A DNA stretch of 64,000 bases, taken from Asterella californica. Lineage: Eukaryota; Streptophyta; Marchantiopsida; Marchantiales; Aytoniaceae. Both the position numbers and the translations under genes were made by a program. The DNA is taken from assembly GCA_036924285.1 (NCBI GenBank), contig JAYKYS010000010.1, forward strand, positions 2,294,001 through 2,358,000, read 5' to 3'. Below the pieces are notes generated by a model. The model had not been told where the DNA came from. It worked only from the letters and a program-made list of their open reading frames with translations, and ran no database searches. Below are positions 21,401 through 32,278 of this stretch, piece after piece (positions within the stretch are counted from its first letter, which is position 1; every line of letters begins with the position of its first letter).

Positions 21401-22780
21401 AAATATTTTATGACTGTTGTAACCAATTGTCCCATGATTATTTTTGTTGCATGTTTAAACTTTTGTCTTTTTTCTCGTTTTTACTAGAAGTGGAGTTTGG
21501 ATGTATATTAGTAGAGGAAAGCAAAGCATTTGATTTTCGGGATGGAGTTAAAAAGCATTTATTGGCATGTATGTCTTAAATTAAACTTTTTGAATGCCTT
21601 CTGTGGCATTTTTGCATCGTCTGCCATTAGTATTTGGTAGAAACGTGTGGCTTTTCTTTGCATGAGTCCCAACCAGCAATGATTTAATTTATACTTCCTA
21701 CCCATATAGAAGTATTACATCCAGTCAAATCTTCATTACTGTATTGTAGTAGCACACTTGAGCACACCATTAATACTTTTGTCTTACTTGACTCTATCTT
21801 TCTTAACTTTGCGTTATTTAACCACAACTTTGACTGGCAATAGCAAGTTCAGTAGGTTATCACTATGTGAAACCAGTGCCACTAAGACAAATAAGAGATA
21901 ATATATTATAAAGGTGCTTTAAATTGAACTTTTTTGTGAAGATAGATGGATGAGAGCTAACATTCACTTCTCTCATTCTGATGATGTAACATTTTGACCA
22001 ATTGAATCTGTTATAGCCAGTCACTGGTGCGATCAAATATTACAAAGTTAAAAAGAGTGAGATCAAGTCCGACAAACGTATTAAGGATGCAATCAAATAA
22101 ATTTCTGGTAAGAAGTGATATATAGTCTACCATCGATAAGTGCAAGCCTTCTTTGTATCCCTGGATATCTGCTGGGCTTGCACTTGTAGAGGGTTTATGT
22201 ATATATAAGAGCAAACGGATATAAAAATAAAAGAAGTGCTCTTCCAGACGTGAATAAAAAAGAAACTGTCTCCAAGACATGAGAAAACTTTACTACTAGA
22301 AATGAAGTTTTCAGATTTTCGTCCAGTGGATCCCGCTTGTCCTTATTCCTTTTTTTCACAGAAGTGCACTTTGGATGCATATTATGTGGTGTATGCATGT
22401 TGAAAGTTGAAAAGTTAAGTGAATCTTTGGAAGAAAGTTGCAAACGTCATTCCTCCCAAATTTTGGTGCTGAATTAGTACCAAGAATAATCCGACAAAGA
22501 GTGAGAATCACGGTTATAAAACTAATCAAGGATGAAGTTGGAAGCCCAAGTTGTGGTAGGTCAAGTGTTTATATTATAAACAGAAACTAAAAGCAGTGAG
22601 GAGATGGAAATTAATTTCTAAATAAAAGTATTGTAGGAGTCAAGCCGTCATTCTCGATGGTAGTCCAGTCCAAGACGACATCGTTATAAAATCATTGGTG
22701 TAGACTTATACTCTAGTGCGACCTCTTTCTAAACTCTCTTGGTGTTACCAAAGAGCACTTCGACTACACCCGTTTCGGTA
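18456..22780. other. Long stretch without recognisable genes
   Basis: AT-rich. ORFs are short (the longest about 105 codons) and without domains on either strand. Copies of a short dispersed motif (AGAAGT..A/GTTTGGATGCATATT) occur near 21487 and 22362. Confidence 0.45.
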
Positions 22781-23481
22781 CAATATGCAGGGCAAGCGTC
22801 GTAACCGCCGATAGCGGGAAAACGACAAGCGGCGGACGCGGGCAGATAAAATACGAGGTCGTGGTTGGGCGCAGGGTGGGAGAAGGGTTTAGATGCAGGT
22901 GGCGGCCGATGGGTCCTTCGTGATTTCTGGTGGGCGAGGCTGGGTTGCGTGGCGAGGTGGAGGTATTCGTTCTACGAGTTGGGAGTTGGAAGTTGCTGCC
23001 ATTCGGACTTCTGCTGTCGCTTCGTTCTCATTGTTGCTTGTGTGCGCGGGGTTTGATGCATCGTGCGGCTTCGTTCTCGTTCTCCTTCTCGCTTTTGTGC
23101 GCGGTGAGCGAGGTTGTGTTCGACGCGACGATGAGAAGCAAGGAAAGCTGCTCGGTATTGTACTGTTTCTTCTCTTTTTTTCTTGCTTCTTCTAACTCGC
23201 CGTTTGTGTTTGTTGTTGTTGTTTCTTTTGCATGTTCACGTCCACCTTCATCGGTCGTCAATGGAGGTGGACATGAACGAGAGGAGGAAGAGAAGGTGAC
23301 TTTTTCTGCCTTTGGCTTTGGTTGGTTCCTCGTTGTGGCGTGGCTGTACATGTGTACATGCTTCCGAGGCTGTGGCTGTGCTGGATTCGAGAAACCTGTA
23401 ACGTGGACGGTATGGTTCGATATCTTGTCTATTTGTCGTTGTTTTGTGTTTCAAATAGATAGAGATGGCCGATGATGAAAA
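22781..23481 (+). other. GC-rich 5' flank of Rep copy 3
   Basis: The sequence turns distinctly more GC-rich (GCGGACGCGGGC, GGTGGCGGCC) between the AT-rich region and ORF A of copy 3, as also happens upstream of copy 2. Overlapping open frames of up to 181 codons here are Ser/Phe/Val-rich, have no domain and no counterpart in the other copies. It may contain the promoter and leader of the element; no sharp element boundary was found. Confidence 0.4.
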
Positions 23482-24102
23482 ATGTACTTCTTGCTGTGCG
23501 ATCCTGGCCCATTGTCTGACAGCGAGTGCCCAGATCTGGTCCCTAGTTCTTGTGGTTCACCTCTTTCGCTTTCTCCAATCGAGAGATCTTTTAGTCCTTT
23601 CGATTCTATGCATGTACCTGTTGATCCACCCAGGTTTTCATTTTTGGGTTCAAAGCGGCCGATGGTTGGCTTCGATGAATCTCTGTTACAACTGACCCGA
23701 TGCTACTCCTACCTAGAACTGGATTTCGCCGAAGATCTTGTGTCTTTTCTAGTTAAGTTTGACTACGTGCATATAGCGAGAATCTGGTATCCGTGCTCTG
23801 TGCACACCACTCCTCTCCAGAGTTTAGCCGGCCCTTATCGTTTCTTTTCTTACTCCGTGGACAAGTAGTGTATATACTTACAGGATCGGAGATATCGTAT
23901 GTTCTCGTATCCTGCTTACTTTCTGCGAGGTGATGGTTACCTGAAATCCATTGTGCATTGCTTGTACCGTGTATGGTGCGTTCCTTGTATTTGCGAGACC
24001 TTGGACCCACAGCAAAATCATTTCTTGTGTCACCATTTTCCGCGTTTTCACAGATCAAATGTTGTTGCGGAGGCAGGCCATGGCGAAGAGGCCCTCGCTT
24101 GA
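23482..24102 (+). pseudogene. ORF A of Rep-type element, copy 3 (best preserved)
   Basis: One reading frame of about 207 codons from ATG 23482, broken only by TAG 23866-23868. The N-terminal 65 residues are rich in Ser and Pro with several acidic residues and look disordered. They are followed by LTRCYSYLELDF, FLVKFDYVHIARIWYPC, LAGPYRFFSYSVD, YLQDRRYRMFSYPAYF, VPCICET and LCHHFPRF. The middle and C-terminal blocks are conserved in the copies at 3-356 and 14328-14711, which shows they were once under protein-level constraint. Cys pairs and the CHHF block suggest zinc binding (inference). The frame overlaps the start of ORF B (ATG 24059 or 24080) by 20-45 bases in the +1 register, so the two products could be separate proteins or joined by splicing or frameshifting. 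No family is recognised. Confidence 0.65.
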
Positions 24103-24931
24103 GGTCTCGATGACAGTTTGCAAGACAGGAACCGACCTAGATTTAAATTTGTTTTCTTGCTTGTCAGATTTTCTCCTTGCAAAATGTTTATCTGGTTTAT
24201 TTTCTGTGGAGAGAGACAGCACCCTTCTACATCTTCATTTCCAGGGGGTCATCTGTCTATACGCGAAGTCTGCTCTAGATGTGAAGAAATGCTTGCTTGA
24301 ATCATTAGGTTGGGACAAGGAGAGGCCCATTGGGGATGAGGTATGTGTGAAGGTGCTGTCGAATAGGGGTCTCCCTACGTTTGTTGGGATGGTGGACTAC
24401 TGTTTGAAGGATGAGAAGAAAGGACATCATGTTGCAACCATGAAAAATATTTCTGAGGCCATGATCGCTTACGGCCGTGAGCTATTGACCTTGGATGCGG
24501 ACACCAAGAATAGAGTGGAACTTAGCTAGATGAACATCCTGCCAAGAGCCTTGCAGTTCAATCGCTACAAGTCTCGACATCCATTTTCTAATACGTTTGT
24601 TTGCTGTTTATGTAGCATGCTTGTCTCTGGGAAATACAATGCCTCTCCGTGCTGGTTGATGCAGGCAGGGATCTAGAAGTGCCGATCAGAGTCCTTGTGG
24701 ACCTCCTTCGTGAGACCCCATGACGTAACAGCAGAAGATATCGAGAATATTTTCTTTTTCAGATATAGCAGGCGTTGTCCGCACTGTCAGCACCAGTACT
24801 TCAATGCGCAGGGCAGTCCGGAGGAACAGGTACCCGAGTGCGATGGAGCTGCAGTCTATAGAGGTTTGTTTGACAAAATTTCAAGAGTTTCCAGCAGATC
24901 AGGTTTATGGCCACATACTACAAACGTCTAG
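24059..24931 (+). pseudogene. Rep-type HUH endonuclease (ORF B), copy 3, two stops, 3' end replaced
   Basis: The best preserved Rep copy: one frame throughout with only two nonsense codons, TAG 24527-24529 and TAG 24674-24676 (the second is CAG in copy 1). It starts at ATG 24059, or at the in-frame ATG 24080. HLH is encoded at 24230-24238 within LLHLHFQGVICLY. DYCLKDE has its Tyr codon at 24398-24400, completing the HUH plus Y-x-x-K pair of a single-tyrosine Rep nuclease. HHVATMKNISEAM follows. The tail has AEDIENIFFF and CPHC with QHQYF, but from about 24857 the sequence runs into a tandem repeat and the YIPL block is missing. The N-terminal segment is Arg/Lys-rich. No helicase domain is present. 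Confidence 0.75.
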
Positions 24932-25245
24932 AAAATTTATAGCTAAAACCTGTAAAATCATTTAGAAGAGTTGCAAAATATTTTACAGATAAAGTTTGAG
25001 TGGCACTATTAGACATGCTTCAAGCGTTATATTTTGCTTATCGGTTTTCTTCCACTAACTATTAACTGCAAGGTATAGAGGTTCGTTTGAAATCATTTCA
25101 ACGGTTTCCAGTAGATCAGGTTTACGGCCATAGACTACAAGTATCTAGAAATTTATAGCTAAAACCTGAATAAAATTACGAGAGTTATGGAATATTTTAC
25201 AACCAAGGTTTGTGGCCCTATTAGATAAAATAAAAAAGTATTATT
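24857..25245 (+). repeat. 217-bp tandem duplication at the 3' edge of Rep copy 3
   Basis: TATAGAGGTT.GTTTGA with CAG.AGATCAGGTTTA.GGCCA and ATTTATAGCTAAAACCTG recur at 24857 and 25074. The first unit replaces the end of the Rep tail. The junction segment 25010-25075 resembles 11130-11200. Confidence 0.8.
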
Positions 25246-25314
25246 TATTCTCGAATCCGTCCCATGCACACTATTTATCTAAGAACTATAGTGGATACAT
25301 ATGTACTTGTAGAA

Positions 25315-25385
25315 TAGAGTTACGTCTTGGTAACAGAGTGGATCTGAGGATTCAATCCACGTGAGCCCGAATCCCTCTGTGAACA
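25315..25385 (+). repeat. tRNA-like remnant
   Basis: An A-box-like CTTGGTAACAGAGTGG is followed by an anticodon-arm-like GTGGAT..ATCCAC stem and a B-box-like GCCCGAATCCC. It resembles the remnant at 3150-3225 in the GGTAA.AG.. block. Confidence 0.35.
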
Positions 25386-25930
25386 AAATCAGAGAAGAAA
25401 ATTGATCTTGACTTTGTGAGAAAAATATATTCGAAGTTAGTTGGAGCTAACAAAATAAAAGTTGAAATGAACACTGAAGAGTCATAAGGTCTACTTTGTA
25501 GTTTGGTTATCCTCTAAACTTGCAATAAATAGTGAAGAGTTAGAGGGGTGTCTTTGTAATTTGGTTGTCCTTAAACCACACAAGGATAACAAAGAATTCG
25601 TCGACAATGAAAAATAATTCAAATTAAAAAAAAAGACAGTTCAATACAACAATCGAACTGGGTGTAGGTGATAATGCAAAGAAGTGTTGTGGAACAACCA
25701 CGTTTTCAGTTTAGATCAAAGAATGATATGATAAGCATGGATGTGCACCTTAAATACGACCGCAAGTTCATTTTGCAGTAACTACTCTGATTCTAGTCAG
25801 ATAAAGTACCTCAACAAATTATGCTTTTCAGCTCTTCTCCGTAAGAATTTGAATGACATGTCCAAAGAAGGAATGGATGTATTTATGTATATTCACCTGA
25901 GCTAAGTTCACTTCATGTATCACATTGTCT
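25386..25930. other. No gene seen
   Basis: AT-rich; no ORF of note. Confidence 0.4.
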
Positions 25931-25932
25931 TT

Positions 25933-26380
25933 AATCAAATGGATTCTGATTACACTTCACGTATCACAGTGTGGTTCAGAACCAATCAGATATAATTTTG
26001 ATGTACTTTGGATAAAATTTATTATTCCAAATAACCCTCTAAATTTTTAGATTACTAATGATATACTTAATTCATAACCAATCAGATGAATTTTGAATAC
26101 AATTCATGCATCACAGTGTGAATTAGAACCAATCAGATGTGATTTTGATGTACTTCTGATACAACTTACTATTCTAAATACCTGATGAATTCTGAATACA
26201 TTTCATGCATCATAATGTGATTCAGAACCAATCAGATGTGATTTTGATGTACTTTGGATACAATTTATTAGTCCAAAATACCTGATGAATTCTGAATACA
26301 TTTCATGCATCACAATGTGATTCAGAACCAATCAGATGTGATTTTGATGTACTTTGGATACAATTTATTAGTCCAAATAC
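25933..26380 (+). repeat. Tandem array, 100-bp unit, about four copies
   Basis: The two last units, 26181-26280 and 26281-26380, are almost identical (CCTGATGAATTCTGAATACA start). The two earlier ones are diverged and separated by an extra piece. Each unit carries AACCAATCAGATGTGATTTT. Confidence 0.85.
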
Positions 26381-26549
26381 ATCTTAAAATTTATATATTA
26401 ACTAATGATATATTTAATATCTCGGTATTAGAAAGTCATTTTTATTCTAGAATGATAATTTTCTACTTGTAGAGACCATTTATATAAAGTCACCTTTTTA
26501 TTTTTTCTTTTAAAGAGTAGATTTTTCTATATCTTCTGTTTTTCATTCT

Positions 26550-26612
26550 TAAGATGGATCGTGGGAGATTTGAACTCCCGACGTACGATTTCTAAACTAA
26601 GAATGTTATCAC
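26550..26612 (-). repeat. tRNA-like remnant, minus strand
   Basis: On the minus strand there is an A-box-like TGTCATAGTGATAACATTC and a perfect T-arm GGGAG-TTCAAAT-CTCCC. The anticodon loop lacks the U before the anticodon, so it is not a working tRNA. Confidence 0.45.
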
Positions 26613-26624
26613 TATGACAACTTC

Positions 26625-26647
26625 ATATATATATATATATATATATA
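26625..26647. repeat. AT dinucleotide microsatellite
   Basis: 23 bases of uninterrupted AT repeat. Confidence 0.9.
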
Positions 26648-27076
26648 ATTCATAGCTAAATATATCATTTCGGTTGCACGGGTCTTACCTTGAGCATACC
26701 AATCTATCATATTTCTCAAGAGACCCACTCGGTCTGCTCAGATTATTGATTTACTCAGAACTCAATCTACTCATTATCAATCTTGTCTTAAACAGTAATT
26801 CCAGAAACAAACATACAGTCATAAATACATGATCACGAATGAGAACACTTAATTTTTTAGCCGTTTGTTTTTTTCCTTCCGTCTTGCAGAAGTTCGTTTT
26901 GGATGCATATTTACCTCACTTAAGAAGCCGGAGTGCTTCTACTAATTTATCCTTTAATTCTTTTCACGAGAAATATTAGAGTATAAATTAATATATAAAT
27001 GAGAAGAATTGATCTTTTATATTCTTAGTAGCGTGAGATCAATGTTTCACTTATGTGTTTTGTCCGAATTGGTTGG

Positions 27077-27278
27077 TGTTATCTTAGTCTTGTCTATGAA
27101 TTTTTGAAGAGAATCCAAAGATATCATCCAAAAATGTATCATGGATAAGTACGCAAGTAAGTCCGAATAGATACGGTAGGATTGTTCGAATACGTGTTGT
27201 ATATTTGGAAGTTATAACGGATGAGGATTAATCTTGATTGTTATCCTTACGGGTTGAGATCTGGATACATCCAGCCGT
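27077..27278 (+). repeat. 5' LTR of C, first part
   Basis: Aligns with 52316 onward. It is interrupted after CCGT (27275-27278), the left copy of the target duplication of element A, and continues at 42898. With the A insertion removed, the two LTRs of C align without gaps across the junction. Confidence 0.9.
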
Positions 27279-28599
27279 TGTCGCGTTGAGAGTTTTTCTT
27301 GGGAAGGGCAGAACCTTCTGGCTGTGGTATGATCGTGAAGGTTGTGAGAAGACTACTTGAGGAAGTGCTGGGATTCAGGCTATGGTTGTTTACTATATAG
27401 AGATAGGCTTCAGGTCATAAGGGGCACTATAAACCTTCACACATGTCAAGTGGATCCTCCAGTATGTTCAAAGAAGTGAAAATCAGATCAGACTAACAGT
27501 AATAAGGTCTGACAGTGAACTTTGACAGTCAAGAATCAGAAACATAAGATGGTTTAGGCTTCAGAACTCCTCTTACATGTAAATGAGGTCCTACTGGATA
27601 CACATATGAAGTTTCAGCTTGAGATCAGTTCAGAGCACCGAGATATGGGTAGAAACTTTCTGAACAGAGAAATTACGACAATTTCTGATACCCAGATAGC
27701 TATTTCGACCTATAACAGGAAATTGGCTCTATCAACTTCAAAGTTTCTTACAGGATTTGCAGTACACTGCTTGCTGAACACTCCTGTGAAATTGGACCTC
27801 CTGATTGTACACGAAACTCCAGATCTCGTTCTCTGAAGTTGCTGCTCTAGATTGCGAGCTTTTCAGACCCCCTCAGCTTCAGCGGCCGCCCTGAATTACT
27901 CAGTAACTCAAATCACTTGAAACTTTTTTGACAGTCGTAGCCCTGCTGACAGTGAAAGCAACCACGAAGTTTTGAAGCGATTTCCTCAATTCTGTTGCAA
28001 TTGACACTCAAAACCCCAAAATCAACAAAAGTGATGCAGTTTTGACACAATCCGAACTTCAATTGGGCATAACTCCTTGTTTATTGATCCAAATCGATCA
28101 AGAATTTCACTGACATTGCTTGGCTCGACGAGCTCTATCTCCCTGTGCTCTCCGATTTTGCAGTACCCTCACCAATTGCTCGAAATCCACTCTAGAGCTC
28201 TGTTTCTAAACTTAGAGTTTTACAAAAGACAAAAATGGACCAATGGGAGTTCACAGCTCCACTTGACTGTCCTTTTGTGCCTTAAACTACATGGTAACGT
28301 ACCTACACTCATAGGCTACCACGTCAAGCCCCCTAGAGTGCCAGCGTAAAACTTAAACTACCTAAAACGACACGCAACCCCAAAAAATAACTTAAATCAG
28401 CTAGAAAGCGTGCATGAGCGACACGCAAATACAACCCATGAGCTTAAGCCCTATCATTATGGTAATCAACCTACTAAGACTCAAAATATATAACATCTTC
28501 CAAAAATGGATTTCTCTGAGATCTTAATTTCACTCAGAGAGACTAACGCCTGACAGAGAAGTGAATCATTTACTATGTGAAATGATTCACATCACGACA
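27279..28599 (-). repeat. 3' LTR of A (complete, 1321 bp)
   Basis: It starts on the minus strand with TGTCGTGATG at 28599 and ends with CGCGACA at 27279. Bases 27694-28599 match 41993-42897 closely, with scattered substitutions. The remaining 410 bp (27279-27693) has no counterpart in the 5' LTR. Confidence 0.85.
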
Positions 28600-28731
28600 T
28601 CCACCCCCTCCAAACCTGCACATCCTCTGGCATGTCCCAACCTGTTCAGTCTTCTGCTTGTTCTTCATCATCATCGCTCTCTTCCGTCTCAATCTCGTCA
28701 AACACTGAGACGTCTCCGTCTCTTGTTGTCC

Positions 28732-29913
28732 TCAGCTCTGACTCCAGAAGTTGAATAACTCAATTGATCCTCCGCGTCTCTTGAACAGTTTCACAAGTTT
28801 GCCAGCCACAGATAGCTTCAAAGGAGTACCATCCAACTCACACAAACTATAAGTGGCATTCTCATACACATCTAGCACAACATAAGGCCCGAACCATCTT
28901 TGAGAGAACTTACGGAGTGTAGAATGCTGATTCTCCAACGTGCTATCATATACCAGAACCCAATCACCAACATGTATTAGCTTCGGTCGTAGTCGGTGAG
29001 TCTTGTCAAAACGTTCCTTGTTTCTGACTCGAGCCACCTTCAGCCTCTCTTGCGCATCAGCAAGATCCTCCTCCCTTCGCTCCAACTGCCTTATACGTAA
29101 ATTTAAGAGTGAAGCACGATCTATACCATCTTCCCACGGTAGCGTAGCCCACGTAGGAAAGTACTCCTCAGCAGGCATGATCGGTTTCTGACCCAACATA
29201 AGCTCAACTGGCATATAACCAGTCGTAGTACAGTGTGTAGTTCTATCGGTCCATAAAGCAAACGGAAGTAGTCTCAGTCATTCTCTAGGCCTACCATCAC
29301 ATGCTTTCACTAAAGCGTGAACAATAGAAGGGTGTCCTCGTTCACTCTTACCAATGCCCTCTGGATTCATAGCAGTAGTAAGTCGAAGCTTTACTCCATA
29401 ACGAGCCAAAAAATCCTTCACTTCAGCGTCTCTCAACTCGTCTCTATCTGCACGTAATCTCTCAACCGATCCATAGCGACAGATGATATCTTCAAGCACG
29501 AACCTGCAGATATTCTCTGTAGTCTTCGTCCGTAGTGCTTGTCCCTCCACATAGTTGGAGAGATCCTCTCGAGCCAACACCAAGTAACGCATCTCTCATA
29601 ACCCCGGTGGCATCATCACAAGATCAAGAACCCACTGAAAATGAATACTAGGTGGATAAGTAGGTACAAGTCCATCTCTGTAACGGACTTTAGAGTAGAA
29701 CTGGCAGTGCAGACACGACCCAACAAAGTCCACCACATCTTGATACAAACCCTTCCACCAGTAACGCTCTTTCATCTTTGTGTAAGTAGCCCATACTCCA
29801 CAATGTCCAGCCCACAAGGTGTCATGAAACTCTTTCAGCAGATTCAGCTTCGTCGGTTGATCATCCACCACTCTAGCAAGCACTCCATTTCTTTTTTTCG
29901 GACGTTTCCACAA
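28732..29913 (-). pseudogene. Element A integrase
   Basis: One minus-strand frame covers the integrase. It begins with the zinc-binding domain (EFHDTLWAGH then CLHC, an HHCC pattern), passes into the catalytic core with VLDLVMMPPG (first Asp) and LRADRDEL (second Asp region), then GKSERGH (Glu), and ends with a C-terminal region GDWVLVYDS and FSQRWFGPYVVLDV. Two in-frame TGA codons interrupt it (29596-29598 and 29278-29280); the second stands where relatives have Trp. No chromodomain is visible at the C-terminus. The core wording (RYLVLAREDLS, ERGH) recalls, from memory, Gypsy elements of fungi more than the usual plant chromoviruses; a database search is needed to confirm. Confidence 0.75.
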
Positions 29914-32144
29914 ATAACTTTCACGTAGAAGATAACTGTACGCCTTCCGTCTGATTCCGTGAACTCTGCATCACTCCATCCTTCTCTTCTGCATAACGAA
30001 CTCAGATAAAATCCAATATCGCGGAGCCTTTTTGAGTAGAACTCCTCATTGAACGACAATGGTTCCAAGTCTGAAGTCTACTGATCAACTTGACACCAAA
30101 CGTCTCTCCTCTCTTCATTCTCCACTTCTACAAACATCTCATCCTCATCTGTATAGCGAGCCCTAGACAACATATCTGCAACTGGATTGTCCTTCCCTGC
30201 TATATGCTTTAGCTCAGGGTTCAGACTCCGGACATAAGCAATCCATCGCAGCATTGCTATGTCTGGTGTATTGCAGCTTGCTATCATACCCAACAAAGAC
30301 AAACAATTTGTTTCTAGTATCACACGAGCTCCTATCAAGAACTCTCGATCTACCTTCATAGCAGTAACAGCTCCCCACAACTCACGCTTCACTTGAGAAT
30401 AGTTACACTGTCTATCTGTTAAGATCTGAGCTCCAAACCTTGAAACAAACCGCACACCTTCTGCATCTTCTTGGCCAACTGCCCATCCAATTGCCTTTGG
30501 ACTCGTATCAACAGTCAATACCACAGGTCTCCCGCTCTCGTAGCTAAGCCTCCTTAGTATAGGTGGAGACTTCAGAATCTCCTTCAGCTGCTCCATCGTC
30601 TCATGATGTTCTTGCCGCCAAGTAAACCTCCTTCCCTTTCTCAGAAGTGCATACAGAGGCTCGGCAATGTGTGCATAATGAGGAATACTTACACGAAAGA
30701 ACACACAAGCTCCCAAGAACCGTCGAACCTCAGTGATGTTGGTGCAGTCAACTATCCTTGCTATAGCATCTACCTTCTCTGGGTTCGAACGCCTCCCAAA
30801 AGTACCACATAAATGACCCACCACCACAATCTCTGACATACCAAAATGAGATTTGGTACATGATAGAGTGAGGTGTACCTCCTCCAAACGCATCAGAATC
30901 TTCTCCACATCCCGAATGTGGTCTGCAACGAACTTTTTGCATCCATCAGAAGTCACAGCTTTGTCTTTGTCTTCCACCGGACAGCCTTTCATGGGAATAT
31001 CATCCAGAAACGGGATAGTGACCTCAGGTACAAACTCTCGTAACACCTTATGCATCGCATACTGCATATGGGCTACTGAGTTTGTCGCACCCTGAGGAAG
31101 AGTACACATCCGCATCAATCCCAAAGGGGTACGCATGGTAGTCAAGTCTCTACTCTCCAAAGCAAGCTGAAACTGATCATAACCTGAAAACATATCTCCA
31201 ATAGAATAGATTGACATTCCAGCAAACGCCTCAGCTACTTCATCAACCACAGGTCCTGTTCCAACGTTTCGAATCGTGATGTTGTTGGCAAGCTGCAAGT
31301 CTTGGATGAAGCGCAGAGCTCCTGTCTTCTTAGGTATTGTGAACCATCGGCTAGAGTACGGAGCCATAGATGGTTCAAGAATACCCATCTGCATCCTCTC
31401 CTTCAGTAACTCAATCACCTTCGGTAGCAAGGCACGAGGGACTGGAATCGGCTTCAAGTCCCAAGGTACGTGAGGAATCATGAAGATAACCATCGGAGCT
31501 ATCACACTAGGATCCACACAACCTATCTCCTCAGCCGAGAAAGAAAATGCCTTACCATGGCTAACTATCATCTGTTCAAAAGCTCGTTTCTCTTCTTCAG
31601 TCAAGAAGCCACCCCCTCCTATCTGGAGCTGCTCGAGTGTCTCTTGAGTAAACTTGTGTCATATCTGTGTAGGATCTCTAAGCATAGGCTCAGCAGCCGC
31701 TAACTCCATCTGCTGCTGAGAATCAACAGGTAATTGGGTCGCCACAGGTCTCACCTTCCTCGCTACAGCTTTATACTTGGCGTGTACTTTCGCTTCCTGA
31801 TGTAAGCCACACCAACAGACTGCATCCTTCCATCCATTCTCCAGTCTCGGATGAGGACGATATCGCAAGTACGAGATAATCTCCTCATAGACTTCACGAG
31901 AATGGACGGGGATCATCACCCTACCTCCTATCTGTTCCATCAACCTATCTACATCATCCAACCAACGAACAAAAGACTGTACACATACAAACTCCTCATA
32001 AACACCAGAAATCGTCTCTTCTTCCTTCAGAACTCTTGTACAGCGCAGATCTGCTGCATACTTCTCCATCTGTCTTCTACTCTTCTCAGTCAAATCCTCT
32101 ACTCGCGTAAACTCACTCCAATCATCAGAACTGAAAGTCATCAA
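29844..32144 (-). pseudogene. Element A reverse transcriptase and RNase H
   Basis: One frame runs from 32144 to about 29844 with TGA 31659-31661 and a stop at 30078-30080. The central 508-residue ORF (31604-30078) holds the RT: ILEPSMAPYSSRWF near residues 75-88, MFSGYDQFQL with Asp137, LPQGATNS, and the catalytic box FLDD at residues 199-202 in the order IPFLDDIPMKG. The RNase H part follows, with LTVDTSPKAIGWAVGQ, KRELWGAV, LETNCLSLLG (usual Asp replaced by Asn) and HIAGKDNPVADMLSRA. FLDD replaces the common YxDD tyrosine with Phe. A frameshift near 29930 leads to the integrase frame. Confidence 0.85.
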
Positions 32145-32278
32145 ACCAGATTTCTAACTATGTACAGTGCAACTAGTTTCTGAATCTTGAGCAGTCTTTC
32201 CATCAGCCTCCTGTGATCCCTCAGGCTGCTCAAGCGGGATCATAGTAGCAATAGATCCATCACTCTCGCTATCCCGTC

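Noticed and set aside
22930..23475. 181-codon open frame before Rep copy 3
   Set aside because: GC-rich DNA with open frames in several phases and on the other strand; not conserved in the other copies.
26550..26612. Functional tRNA gene
   Set aside because: The anticodon loop lacks U33 and stems are imperfect; other tRNA-like sites in the window are likewise incomplete.
27606..27836. Protein-coding gene at 27.6 kb, and its twin at 41.74-42.13 kb
   Set aside because: Both lie in the LTRs of element A, which explains why the peptide text is repeated.
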